Source: Synechococcus sp. ATX 2A4
GTDB taxonomy: Bacteria > Cyanobacteriota > Cyanobacteriia > PCC-6307 > Cyanobiaceae
Assembly: GCF_024346375.1 (NCBI RefSeq)
Contig: NZ_JAGQCV010000005.1
Coordinates: forward strand, 62,001-126,000
Direction of reading: 5' to 3'
Length of the DNA stretch: 64,000 bases
Below are positions 9,559 through 18,554 of this stretch, piece after piece (positions within the stretch are counted from its first letter, which is position 1; the number at the start of each line of letters is the position of its first letter). The notes under the pieces are model-generated. The model was not told the DNA's origin. It did not search any database and worked only from the letters and a program-made list of their open reading frames with translations. The translations under genes and the position numbers were made by a program.

Positions 9559-11379
9559 ATGAGCAACAGTGCCTCCGGCCGTGCACAGGAGCAGGCCCTG
9601 GTGGAGATCCTGGGCGTGGCCACCGCTCTCAGTGGCGCCACGGATCTGCGCACGCTGCTGCACCGGATCCTCACCACCTCCCGCCAGCTCACCCACAGCG
9701 ATGCCGGCAGCATCTTCCTGGTGGAGCGGGCCGATCCGCGCCGGGAGCCGCAGGCGGAAGACCAGCTCTGGTTTGCGGCCGCGCAGAACGACAGCGTGCA
9801 GATCGCCGAGGGGGAGCAGCAGTTGCTCGCCATTCGTTATCCGCTCACCGCCGAGCGGCTGGTGGGCTGGTGCGCCATCACCGGCGAGGTGCTCAACATC
9901 GCCGATGCTTATCAGCTCGACCCCCAGCTGCCCTATCGCTTCGATCGCAGCGTCGATGAGCGCTTCGGTTACCGGGCCGTGTCGATGCTCACCGTGCCGC
10001 TGCGCTCCACCAGTGGCGAGATCGTGGGGGTGATGCAGCTGATCAACCGCAAGCATGATCCGGCCGCCCGGATCACACCGAGCGTGGCCAGCCAGCTGGT
10101 GCGTCCTTACGACGCCGACGACCAGCGGCTGATCGAAGCTCTGGCCAGCCAGGCGGCGGTGTGTGTGGAGCGCACCCAGCTGTTTGAGAACCAGGAACGC
10201 CTGATCGACGCGATCATCGCCATCCTGGCCGGGGCGATTGATGCCAAGAGCCCCTACACCGGGGGCCACTGTTCGCGGGTGCCGGAGCTGGCCCAGATGC
10301 TGGCCAAGGAAGCGGCCGCCTGCAGCAGCGGGCCGCTCGCCGCCTTCGGCTTCGCCGACGACGCCGCCTGGCGGGAGTTCCGCATCGGCGCCTGGCTGCA
10401 TGACTGCGGCAAGGTCACCACCCCGGAATACGTGGTCGACAAGGCCACCAAGCTGGAAACCAACGTCAACCGCATCCACGAGATCCGCACCCGCTTCGAG
10501 GTGCTGCTGCGGGATGCGGAGATCGCGCGGCTGCAGGGGCTGCTGGCCGGTGGTGACCCGCAGGCGCTGGCGGCCGGCTATGAGGCCCGGCGCCGCCAGC
10601 TGGAGGACGACTTCGCCTTTGTGGCCGCCAGCAACCTGGGCGCGGAGTTCTTCGATGCCGGCAAGGTGGCGCGCCTGCAGCAGATCGCCCGGCAGAGCTG
10701 GCAGCGCCATTTCGACGACACGCTCGGCCTGGCCTGGGAGGAGCACGAGCGCCGCACCGATGGTGGCCGCCGGCCGGCCGAGTCGTTGCCGGTGGAGGAG
10801 CCGTTGCTGGCCGACAAGCCCTGGCATCGTGTGCCCCGGCCCGCCCAGCAGCGCCCCGATCCCCGCCATGGCTTTCGCCTGCCGGTGCCGGAGCTGCTCT
10901 ACAACCTCGGCGAACTCACGAATCTGAGCGTCTCGCGCGGCACGCTCACCGAGGAGGAGCGCTACGTGATCAACGACCACATCGTGCAGACGATCCAGAT
11001 GCTCGAGGGCTTGCCCTTCCCCCGCAAGCTGGCCCGGGTGGCCGAGATCGCTGGTGGCCACCACGAAACCCTCGACGGCCGCGGCTATCCCCGTGGCCTC
11101 AGCGCCGAGCAGCTCTCGATCCCGGCGCGGATCCTGGCCCTCGCCGACATCTTCGAGGCCCTCACGGCGGCCGATCGCCCCTACAAGCGCGCCAAGACGC
11201 CCTCAGAGAGCATCGAGATCCTCGCCGGCTTCCGCGATCGCCGCCACATCGACCCGGATCTGTTTGAACTGTTCCTGCGCTCCGGGGTGTACCGCACCTA
11301 TGCCGAGGCCTTCCTCAAGCCCGAGCAGCTCGATGACGTCGACATCGAGCGCTACCTCTGCCCCGCCGCCTCCTGCTGA
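9559..11379 (+). CDS. GAF–HD-GYP phosphodiesterase with a long internal insertion
   Basis: A 606-residue cytoplasmic signalling protein. Residues about 15-215 form a GAF domain (sensor, ends VGVMQLINRKHD). The HD-GYP domain follows with HCSRVPEL, catalytic WLHDCGKV (H281, D282), HH at 501-502 and the DGRGYP signature at 506-511. HD-GYP proteins hydrolyse cyclic-di-GMP or related dinucleotides. Between the HD pair and the LTEEERYVINDHI helix lies an extra ~150-residue helical insert (about 300-450), where canonical domains have a short loop. The frame is open upstream to 9418, but the Met at 9559 begins the GAF-like helix. It is convergent with speA. Confidence 0.9.
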   Translation: MSNSASGRAQEQALVEILGVATALSGATDLRTLLHRILTTSRQLTHSDAGSIFLVERADPRREPQAEDQLWFAAAQNDSVQIAEGEQQLLAIRYPLTAERLVGWCAITGEVLNIADAYQLDPQLPYRFDRSVDERFGYRAVSMLTVPLRSTSGEIVGVMQLINRKHDPAARITPSVASQLVRPYDADDQRLIEALASQAAVCVERTQLFENQERLIDAIIAILAGAIDAKSPYTGGHCSRVPELAQMLAKEAAACSSGPLAAFGFADDAAWREFRIGAWLHDCGKVTTPEYVVDKATKLETNVNRIHEIRTRFEVLLRDAEIARLQGLLAGGDPQALAAGYEARRRQLEDDFAFVAASNLGAEFFDAGKVARLQQIARQSWQRHFDDTLGLAWEEHERRTDGGRRPAESLPVEEPLLADKPWHRVPRPAQQRPDPRHGFRLPVPELLYNLGELTNLSVSRGTLTEEERYVINDHIVQTIQMLEGLPFPRKLARVAEIAGGHHETLDGRGYPRGLSAEQLSIPARILALADIFEALTAADRPYKRAKTPSESIEILAGFRDRRHIDPDLFELFLRSGVYRTYAEAFLKPEQLDDVDIERYLCPAASC

Positions 11380-11415
11380 GCGGGTGATTCAGCTCCTGCT
11401 GAGCGGGCGGTTCAG
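11370..11415. repeat. Tandem 23-bp direct repeat across the HD-GYP/speA gene ends
   Basis: Two adjacent 23-base copies (11370-11392 and 11393-11415) share 21 of 23 positions; both contain CTCCTGCTGAGCGGG. The first copy holds the HD-GYP stop codon and the second reaches the speA stop codon. It looks like a recent local duplication between convergent genes. Confidence 0.8.
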
Positions 11416-13388
11416 CGCGCCTGCAGGTAGGTGGTCTGCCGCAGGCTGGTTTCCAGGTGATCCATCAGGCGGCGTGCGTCGCCGATGCCCAGCTGCCCCT
11501 GGGCGATCGCCGCCTCGCTGGCCATGCGCAGCCGCTCCAGCAGCAGCTGGGGGTCGTGCTCCATCGCCTGCAGCACCTCGGCGTTGGTGTCGCCGCGCAC
11601 CACGTGATCCACCCGGTAGCCGCCGCCGGGCGCCAGGCGGATGTGCACGGCATCGGTGCTGCCGAACAGGTTGTGCAGGTTGCCCATCACCTCCTGGTAG
11701 GCGCCGGCCAGGAACAGGCCGATCCAGTAGGGCTCACCGGCCCTCAGCGGGTGCAGTTCCAGCAGGGTCTTCACCTGGCCGCGGTCGATGAAGCGGGCCA
11801 GTTTGCCGTCGGAATCGCAGGTGAGATCGGCGAAGCTGCCCAGCCGGCACGGCCGCTCGTCCAGCCGCTGCAGCGGCATCACGGGGAACAGTTGATCGAT
11901 CGCCCAGGTGTCGGGCGCGGAGCGGAACACCGAGAGGTTGGCGTAATAGGTGGAGGCCAGGGCCGCCGGCAGGGTGCGCAGCTCCTGGGGGATCGGTGTT
12001 TCAGCTGGCAGCAGGGCCAGCCGTTCGGCGATCGCCTGGCAGCAGGCCCAGGTGAGCTGCTCGGCCAGGCCCCGCTCCGGCAGGCCCAGGTAGCCGAGGC
12101 GGAAGGCCGCCATCGCGTCGTCCTTGAACTTGAGGGCGTCGTTCCAGGCCTCCTGCAACCGCTCCAGGGCCAGGGCGATCGCGGCGGGATCCGCGGCCGC
12201 CACCGCCTCGATCGCCGCATGGGTGTCGCGCAGGTTGCGCAGGATCAGGGCCTCCTCGCCGCTGGCTGCCGGCACCGCTCCCGGCAGGCCGCTGGCCCCG
12301 AGCACGTCGAACACCAGCACCGAGAAGTGGCTGGCGAGCGCCCGGCCGCTCTCGCTCACCAGCGTCGGCACGGCGATGCCGGCGCCGTCGCAGCATTCGC
12401 GCACGGTGGCCACCACGTCGTTGGCGTAGTTCTGCAGGGAGTAGTTCTTGGAGGCGGCCGTGGCGGTGCGGCTGCCGTCGTAGTCGACGCCCAGGCCGCC
12501 GCCCACATCCAGGTAGCCCATCGGCGCCCCCAGCCGGGTGAGCGCGGCATAGATCTGCCCCGCCTCCTGGAGGGCGTCCTTGAGCACGGCGATGTCGTTG
12601 ATCTGGCTGCCCACGTGGAAGTGCAGCAGGCGCAGTTCGCCCAGCAGGTCGGCGGCGCGCAGGGCCTCCACCGTGGCCAGCAGATCGGGCACCGACAGGC
12701 CGAACTTGGCCTTCTCGCCCACCGAACTGCCCCAGCGGCCGGTGCTGCGGGTGGAGAGCTTGGCGCGGATGCCGATCAGCGGCGCCGCCCCCAGGGCGCG
12801 GCTGGCGCTGATGATCCGCTCCACTTCATCGGCCTGCTCGATCACCACCACCGGCTGCCGCCCAAGCCGCCGCGCCAGGATCGCCGTCTCGATGTAGCGC
12901 TGATCCTTGTAGCCGTTGCAGATCAGCAGCGCCTGGGGATCGTTCACCAGCGAGAGCGCGATCAGCAGCTCCGCCTTGCTGCCGGCCTCCAGGCCGAAGT
13001 GCCACTGCCGGCCGCTTTCCACCAGCTGCTCCACCACGTGGCGCTGCTGGTTGCACTTCACCGGAAACACGCCCTGATAGCGGCCGGCGTAGCCGTATTG
13101 GGCGATGGCGCGCTCGAAGGCACCATGCAGCCGCTCCAGCCGGTCTTCAAGGATGTCGTCGAAGCGGATCAGCAGCGGCAGGCTGAGGTTGCGCCCCTGC
13201 AGCTCCTGCACCAGCTCCACCAGATCGAGAGAGCCGCCGCGTTCGCCGCGGGGCTGCACGATCACGTGGCCGCGGGCGCTCACGGTGAAATAGGGATCGC
13301 CCCAGGCGTTAAGGCCGTACAGGCGGCTGCTGTCGGCCACGCTCCAAGCCAGGCCCGAGGGAGCGGCGGCAACGGTTTCAGCAGGCAT
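11412..13388 (-). CDS. speA: Biosynthetic arginine decarboxylase
   Basis: A 658-residue PLP enzyme that converts arginine to agmatine, the first step of the arginine route to polyamines. The N-terminus reads WSVADSSRLYGLNAWGDPYF, typical of SpeA. The PLP lysine lies in VFPVKCNQQ (K111), and later motifs include DVGGGLGVDYDGS and CDSDGKLARFID. Length and motif order match fold-III biosynthetic decarboxylases. An in-frame Met 10 codons upstream (13418) is possible; I prefer MPAETV at 13388 because the extra residues (GRFPPAPPR) look non-conserved. It is divergent from ndk across ~250 bases. Confidence 0.95.
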   Translation of the reverse strand: MPAETVAAAPSGLAWSVADSSRLYGLNAWGDPYFTVSARGHVIVQPRGERGGSLDLVELVQELQGRNLSLPLLIRFDDILEDRLERLHGAFERAIAQYGYAGRYQGVFPVKCNQQRHVVEQLVESGRQWHFGLEAGSKAELLIALSLVNDPQALLICNGYKDQRYIETAILARRLGRQPVVVIEQADEVERIISASRALGAAPLIGIRAKLSTRSTGRWGSSVGEKAKFGLSVPDLLATVEALRAADLLGELRLLHFHVGSQINDIAVLKDALQEAGQIYAALTRLGAPMGYLDVGGGLGVDYDGSRTATAASKNYSLQNYANDVVATVRECCDGAGIAVPTLVSESGRALASHFSVLVFDVLGASGLPGAVPAASGEEALILRNLRDTHAAIEAVAAADPAAIALALERLQEAWNDALKFKDDAMAAFRLGYLGLPERGLAEQLTWACCQAIAERLALLPAETPIPQELRTLPAALASTYYANLSVFRSAPDTWAIDQLFPVMPLQRLDERPCRLGSFADLTCDSDGKLARFIDRGQVKTLLELHPLRAGEPYWIGLFLAGAYQEVMGNLHNLFGSTDAVHIRLAPGGGYRVDHVVRGDTNAEVLQAMEHDPQLLLERLRMASEAAIAQGQLGIGDARRLMDHLETSLRQTTYLQAR

Positions 13389-13638
13389 GCGCGGGGGGGC
13401 AGGAGGAAAGCGGCCCACGGCAGCTTAGTCAGCGAAAACGGGCCAGGTTCAGGGCGCCGCAGGCGTCAGCCCCCACCTGCGGCGCAGGGAACGACCAGCA
13501 ACCCGGCCGGCCCCACTGGGGCTCGGTGCGGCAGCGGAGCCTGGGAAAGCCGTTCGCAGGGCGCCTGTCCGCATCGGGGTTGCTTGCCAAGCGGCAGGCC
13601 CAGCGCGGACGATGGCGCCATCCCCAAGAGCACCTGCC

Positions 13639-14097
13639 ATGGCCACCGAACGCACCTTCCTCGCGATCAAACCCGACGGGGTGCAGCGCGGGCTGGTGGG
13701 CGAGATCCTGGGCCGCTTCGAGCGCAAGGGCTTCAAGCTGGTGGGCCTCAAGCAACTGGTGCCCAGCCGCGAACTGGCGGAGAGCCATTACGGCGTGCAC
13801 AGCGAGCGCCCCTTCTTTGCCGGCCTGGTGGAGTTCATCACCAGCGGCCCGGTGGTGGCGATGGTGTGGGAAGGCGATGGCGTGATTGCCAGCGCCCGCA
13901 AGCTGATCGGCGCCACCAAGCCCCTGGAGGCGGAGCCGGGCACGATCCGCGGCGATCTGGCCGTGAACATCGGCCGCAACGTGATCCACGGCTCCGATGC
14001 GCCGGAAACCGCCGTCTTCGAGATCGGCCTCTGGTTCGAAGCCTCCGAGCTCAGCGACTGGACGCCGGCCGACCAGGTGTGGCGCGCCGAAGGCTGA
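13639..14097 (+). CDS. ndk: Nucleoside diphosphate kinase
   Basis: A 152-residue enzyme that balances nucleoside triphosphate pools using a phospho-histidine intermediate. It starts [21 protein letters not shown] and contains the catalytic-histidine motif [12 protein letters not shown] (H117) close to the C-terminus. The length is standard. Upstream in-frame Met codons (13612) precede non-conserved sequence, so 13639 is preferred. Only 33 bases separate it from the FecR gene, so cotranscription is possible. Confidence 0.97.
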   Translation: MATERTFLAIKPDGVQRGLVGEILGRFERKGFKLVGLKQLVPSRELAESHYGVHSERPFFAGLVEFITSGPVVAMVWEGDGVIASARKLIGATKPLEAEPGTIRGDLAVNIGRNVIHGSDAPETAVFEIGLWFEASELSDWTPADQVWRAEG

Positions 14098-14130
14098 GCC
14101 TTCATCCTGGGTGCCGTATCAGCGCGCCCG

Positions 14131-14811
14131 ATGCCGAGCTCCATCAGGCTGGCCCCAGCCGCGGGCCTGTTCACCGGTGCGGCGCTGGTGGCGGTGCTGG
14201 GGCTTCCCGGCGGCGCTCCGGCCGCCCTGCGGCTGCCCCGGGTGATTGATGTGGCGGAACGGCCCGCTTTCATCAGGCCTCCCGGCCGCCTGGAACAACA
14301 GGCGAACACCGGCCAGGTGCTGCCTTCCCGCACGGAGCTCCGCACCCAGCGGCCGGGACGGATGCAGGTGCAGCTGGCCGATGGCCGCAGTTTCCGCCTT
14401 GGCGGCGACGCCCTGCTGCGGCTTGACCCCGGCGGTCCTGCGTTGAAGCGCGGCCAGATCATTGCCTGGATCGATCCCGACGCCACTCGCCTCCTGCCGC
14501 TGAAGGTCCGCACCCGGGTGGGCACGGCCTCGATTCAGGGCACCACCGTTTTCATTGAGGATCTCCCCCGTGATGTGCTTTTCCTGAGCTGGGAAGGAAC
14601 CGTGCAGGTGGAAGCCAACGATGGCCGCCGCTTCACGCTCAACAGTGGCGAGATCCTCACCGCCACCGCCGCTGGCACCTGGGTGGGCCCCCGCCGGCTG
14701 AGCATCGACGAGGTGCGCCTGCGCCGCCGCACCAGTGTGCTGCTGAACGGCTTCTCTGCACCGATGGCCACCTTGCCGGTGATCGAGCGCGAACTCGGCC
14801 TCGACCGTTGA
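14131..14811 (+). CDS. FecR-domain exported protein
   Basis: A 226-residue protein with an N-terminal signal peptide or signal anchor (about residues 1-32). The body resembles the FecR beta-rich domain: a line of the form TELRTQRPGRMQVQLADG, then SFRLGGDALLRLD, VRTRVGTASIQGTTVFIED and VEANDGRRFTLNSGEILTA. It probably sits outside the inner membrane. In cyanobacteria FecR proteins are often encoded beside CHASE2–cyclase proteins. Here its stop overlaps the TTG start of the CHASE2 frame (14808), so translation is coupled. A role as the external partner of the CHASE2 sensor is inference. Confidence 0.8.
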   Translation: MPSSIRLAPAAGLFTGAALVAVLGLPGGAPAALRLPRVIDVAERPAFIRPPGRLEQQANTGQVLPSRTELRTQRPGRMQVQLADGRSFRLGGDALLRLDPGGPALKRGQIIAWIDPDATRLLPLKVRTRVGTASIQGTTVFIEDLPRDVLFLSWEGTVQVEANDGRRFTLNSGEILTATAAGTWVGPRRLSIDEVRLRRRTSVLLNGFSAPMATLPVIERELGLDR

Positions 14812-16697
14812 AGCCGCTCGGGCCGGGTCGCTGGCGGCGGCTCTGGTGGCTCGCCCTGGCGTTGCCCCTGCTGGCTGGGCTCGACCAACAGCCGATCACG
14901 CCCGCCGGTCAGGCGTTGCAGCTGGCCGATGGCCAGATCGCCTGGCTCGCGTTCCGGTTGCGCGGCGCCCGCCCCGCCCCGCCGGACCCGGTGCTGCTGG
15001 CCATCGACGCCGATTCGCTCCAACTCGCGGCCCTGCTCAGCCCGGCCGATCGGGCCGCCTCCCCGCTGTGGCGGCAGATGGGGCCCTGGCCCTGGCCCAG
15101 GGCCCTGCAGGCGCAGCTGATCGCCAAGGTGCTGGAGCAGGGGGCGGCCAGGGTGCTGGTCAACATCGAGTACAGCCAGCCCAGCCCGTTCGGGCCGGCC
15201 GATGACGCGGCCTTCAAGGCGACGCTGGCCCCCTGGCGCGAGCGGGTGCACCTGGCCGTCCGCTATGGGCGCAATGAGCGCCAGGGGGTTGAGCAGGTGG
15301 TGCTGGCGCGGCCGCTTCCTGCCCTCGGGGCGCCGGGGCTGACAACCCTGCTCTAGTCCCCGCAGGGCATGGCGGAAGCGGTGCCCGGCCAGGCCTGGCT
15401 CGACCAGCACCTGGCCGGCTTCCCGCTGCCCCACCCACACCCGATGGCCTTTCTGGTCAACGAGAGGCCCCTGCCCCAGGCACCGACGGGCCTCAATTAC
15501 CTTGGCCCCTCCGGCAGCCTGCCCCGCGTGCCCGCCTGGCAGGTGCTCGACACCCCCACCGGCTTCTGGCGCGGCCGCACGGTGCTGTTCGGCGCCACCA
15601 CGCCGGAATTGGGGGATCAGCAGGAAACCCCCTTCGGCCCCCAGAGCGGCACCGAGGTGCTGGGCGTGGCGATCGCCAATGCCCTCTCCGGCCAGGGGGT
15701 GCTCGCGTTGCCGCCGGCGCTCGAGGCGGGGTTGCTGCTGCTCTGGGGGATCGGCGCCTGGTGGTGGCTCAGCCGCAGCAGCACCGCCGGTCGCAGCTTG
15801 CTGGTGATGGTGGCGCTGGTGGCGCTGGCGCTGCTGGCCGGCTGGGGGTTCTGGGCCGGAGGGCTGCTGCGGCTGCCCCTGGCCGCCCTGCTGCTGGGAA
15901 CGCTGGCGGGAGGGGGAACGCTGGCGATGGGGCAGGTGCTGGTGGAGAGCCGGGAGCGGGCCTACCTGCACCAGTTGCTCTCGCGGCGCGTGTCGCCCAC
16001 CTTGCTGCGCGACATCCTGCGCAACCCTGGGCCGATCTGGACCCAGGCCGGGGGCAGCCGTGCCCGCTGCGTGGTGCTGTTCAGCGATCTGGTGGGGTTC
16101 ACCTCGTTGAGTGCGGGCCTGCCTGCCACCGAGCTCTTCACCCTGCTCAACCGCTACTTCGAGCTGATGGCCAGCGCCGTGCTGGCGGAGCAGGGCCTGC
16201 TCGACAAATTCATCGGGGATGCGGTGATGGCGGAATTCGGCGTGCCCCGCAGCCGCGGCGACCGCGAAGAGGCCCGCGCGGCGGTGCGGGCGGCGCTGGC
16301 GATGCAGAGCGGCCTGGAGGCGCTCAATCGGGAGCTGGCAGCGGTGGGCCGGCCGCCGTTGCGCCACGGCATCGGCCTGCATGTGGGGGAGGTGATTGCC
16401 GGCAACCTCGGCGCGGCCCAGCGGCTGGAATTCACCGTGGTGGGGACCACCGTCAACGTGGCCAGCCGCCTGGAGGGCCTCACCCGCCGCTTCCCTGAGC
16501 AGCCGATTCTGATCAGCGGCGAGCTGCTGGCCCTGCTCCCCGGCGAGCTGGATGTGGTGCCGCTGGGGGCGCACACGCTCAAGGGTTGGCCCCAGCCGCT
16601 GGAGGTGTTCGGCCTGCGGGGTGTGTGCTGGCAGGCAAGCAGTTCCGAAGGCTCGGATCGCTCTCTGCCACCTCCTGCTCCGGGCGCGGAGGCCTGA
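14808..16697 (+). pseudogene. CHASE2–transmembrane–class III adenylate cyclase, split by in-frame TAG
   Basis: Read as one frame this encodes ~629 residues. An N-terminal signal/anchor helix and CHASE2 sensor domain come first. The frame is broken by TAG at 15354-15356 (…APGLTTLL, stop, SPQGMAEAVPG…) and then resumes unchanged with the rest of CHASE2, three helices (near 15700-15930) and a class III cyclase domain. The catalytic domain is complete: VVLFSDLVGFTSLS, LLDKFIGDAVMAEFG with both metal-binding Asp, the substrate Lys and VVGTTVNVASRLEG. The 3' part has its own ATG at 15369 (442 codons) and might still be made, but without an intact sensor. Start is TTG at 14808, overlapping the FecR stop. 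Either a fresh nonsense mutation, suppressed stop or sequencing error. Confidence 0.8.
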
Positions 16698-16740
16698 CGG
16701 CCCCAGCTTCCGCCGCCAGGGTGGCGATCACGACCGGGCG

Positions 16741-17904
16741 CTATTCGGCTGCCGGATGGGAAGCGGCTGGGGGTGGCAGCGGCCGGTCCCAGCGGAAGGC
16801 TGCCAGCAGTTCTCTTGCGCTGGCAGGCAGGTTCTGGCCCAGCAGCAACGGCACCAGCAGCTCGGCGGTGATCGCGGCCAGCAGCACGCCGTTGCGGTAG
16901 TGGCCGGTGGCCAGCCACAGCCCCTCGATCGGGCTGGCCCCCAGCAGCGGCGACTGGTCCGGGGTGCCGGGCCGGAAGCCCCACCAGCGCTCCATCGGCG
17001 GCCAGCCGGCGGCGGCCGGCAGCAGGGCGGCCAGGTTGTCCTCCAGCTGGCGCTGCCCGCGCGGGGTGAGCCCGTCCGCGAAGCCGGCCTCCGCTTCAGA
17101 GGTGGCCCCCACCACCACCAGGCCGTCCTCGCGCGGCACCAGGTAGGTGCCGGGGCCGAACACCACCCGCTGCAGCGCCTGGCGCGGGCCCTGCAACGAC
17201 AACATCTGCCCCTTGACCGGATGGACCGGCAGCGCGGGCAACAGGTCGGCGCTCCAGGCGCCGCAGGCCAGCACCGCCTGCTCGCAGCCCAGGCGGCGCT
17301 CCTCCCCGTCGGCGCCCCGCAGCCGCACGCCGCGGAGGTGGCTGCGGCCGGTGGCGCCCGGGACAGGATCGTCCGTGAGCAGCTCCAGCACCTCGGCGCC
17401 CTCCTCGAAGGCCACACCCCGCTCCACGCAGGCGCGCTCGAGGGCCCGCATCAGCTGGCGGCGGTTGTCGATCTGGCCGTCCTGGGCGAACAGCAGGCCG
17501 GCGCGGAAGTCAGGCCCGATCCCGGGCACCTCCGCCTCCAGGCGCGTCCGGTCGAGCGCTTCCCCCACCGCGGCGGTGGGATAGGTGTCGCGCTCGGCGG
17601 CGGAGCGGAAGGGCACCACGATCCCGCAGGCGCGCAGGCCGCAGCGCAGGCCGCTGTCGGCTTCGATCTGCGCCACCCAGGCCGGAATCCGCCCCAGGCT
17701 GGCCTGGCCGAGGGCGAGCAGCGGGCCGCTCAGCCCCTCGGCATGGGGGGCGAGCATGCCGGCGGCCACGAAGCCGGCGGCCTCGCTGCGCCGCCGGCTG
17801 AGCACGGTCACGGCCCGGCCGCGGCGCGCCAGCTGGTGGGCCACCGACAGACCGATCAGGCCGCCGCCGAGGATCAACAGGGGGTCGCAGGCCGCTGCCG
17901 GCAT
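16741..17904 (-). CDS. thiO: Glycine oxidase-like FAD protein (ThiO)
   Basis: A 387-residue DAO-family flavoprotein. The N-terminal FAD motif LLILGGGLIGLSVAHQLA is followed by RSEAAGFVAAGMLAPHAE, typical of ThiO, and VHPVKGQMLSLQGP and TYLVPREDGLVVVGATSE later on. ThiO oxidises glycine to iminoglycine/glyoxylate, feeding thiazole synthesis in cyanobacteria. The frame extends 24 codons upstream, but the Met at 17904 sits just before the FAD strand. It is convergent with the cyclase gene. It is 650 bases from an AGCS amino-acid symporter block; a metabolic link with glycine uptake is only suggestive. Confidence 0.88.
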   Translation of the reverse strand: MPAAACDPLLILGGGLIGLSVAHQLARRGRAVTVLSRRRSEAAGFVAAGMLAPHAEGLSGPLLALGQASLGRIPAWVAQIEADSGLRCGLRACGIVVPFRSAAERDTYPTAAVGEALDRTRLEAEVPGIGPDFRAGLLFAQDGQIDNRRQLMRALERACVERGVAFEEGAEVLELLTDDPVPGATGRSHLRGVRLRGADGEERRLGCEQAVLACGAWSADLLPALPVHPVKGQMLSLQGPRQALQRVVFGPGTYLVPREDGLVVVGATSEAEAGFADGLTPRGQRQLEDNLAALLPAAAGWPPMERWWGFRPGTPDQSPLLGASPIEGLWLATGHYRNGVLLAAITAELLVPLLLGQNLPASARELLAAFRWDRPLPPPAASHPAAE

Positions 17905-17928
17905 CGCTGCACTGGGGGGATCGATGGG

Positions 17929-18480
17929 ATGTCTAGCGCTCCACTCTCCCGCCCAGCCCGATGGCAGCACTGCCACGACTCATTCAGCAGAAGCCCATCA
18001 AGGGCACTCCTGGGGGGTGTGACCACCAGCCCGGCGGCCGCATCAGCTCTGGCCGTGCTGGCAGCCTCCTCAGCGTTGGCGGCTGTGATCGTGGAGGTGG
18101 GCGGTTCGCCCCGGGTAGTGAGATCTACCCAATCGACCCTTCAAAACCATGAGTCCCTGCTTGCCGCTCCGCCATGGTGTGGCGACCAGGCCAAGGCTGA
18201 GCGCTTCGCGAATGCCGTGGGCAGTAGGTTTGATTGTCAGAATCGCTGTAACGTTGATTCGCCTATTCTCGGTCGGCTAAATCCTTTTACGAGTGATTAC
18301 GGTCCCGTCTTTATCTTGAAAGGTGTGTATCCCTTTCCCACCGCTGAATCTTGGGGTGCCACTGTATTCGGCCCCAAGGATCCCTTCACAACTTTCCCGC
18401 AGCCTACGGAGCGAGTGACGACGCCACCATCACCCTGACCGGTGCGCAATCAGCTACGTGGGCCCCCTCGATCAGTGGGA
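17929..18480 (+). pseudogene. Decayed small exported protein
   Basis: A plus-strand frame with a signal-peptide-like core (SALAVLAASSALAAVIVEVGG) begins around GTG 18019 (an ATG at 17929 is also in frame) and runs to TGA at 18436-18438. It includes LLAAPPWCGDQAKAERFANA and SDYGPVFILKG. Near 18390 the neighbouring frame takes over with better-looking sequence (AAYGASDDATITLTG, then TWAPSIS). That suggests a frameshift near the 3' end. The base composition is less GC-rich than flanking genes. The arrangement (signal peptide, PPWxGD…FA…VG, GPVF) resembles small secreted proteins I associate with picocyanobacteria, but I cannot name the family. It could be an intact short gene or noncoding. Confidence 0.4.
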
Positions 18481-18554
18481 GTTCTTTCAGGGCCTCCGCT
18501 GAGACCCGGGCACGTCCGGGCCGCCTGCGCGGGATCCCAGCTCAGGTGCACGGT

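Noticed and set aside
11457-14249. 930-codon plus-strand frame opposite speA and ndk
   Set aside because: Low-complexity Gln/His/Arg/Ala shadow of speA on the other strand; speA has clear conserved motifs.
14535-16574. 679-codon minus-strand frame opposite the cyclase
   Set aside because: Shadow of the CHASE2/cyclase region; Gln/Arg/His-rich with no recognisable domain, despite its length and despite the stop in the sense gene.
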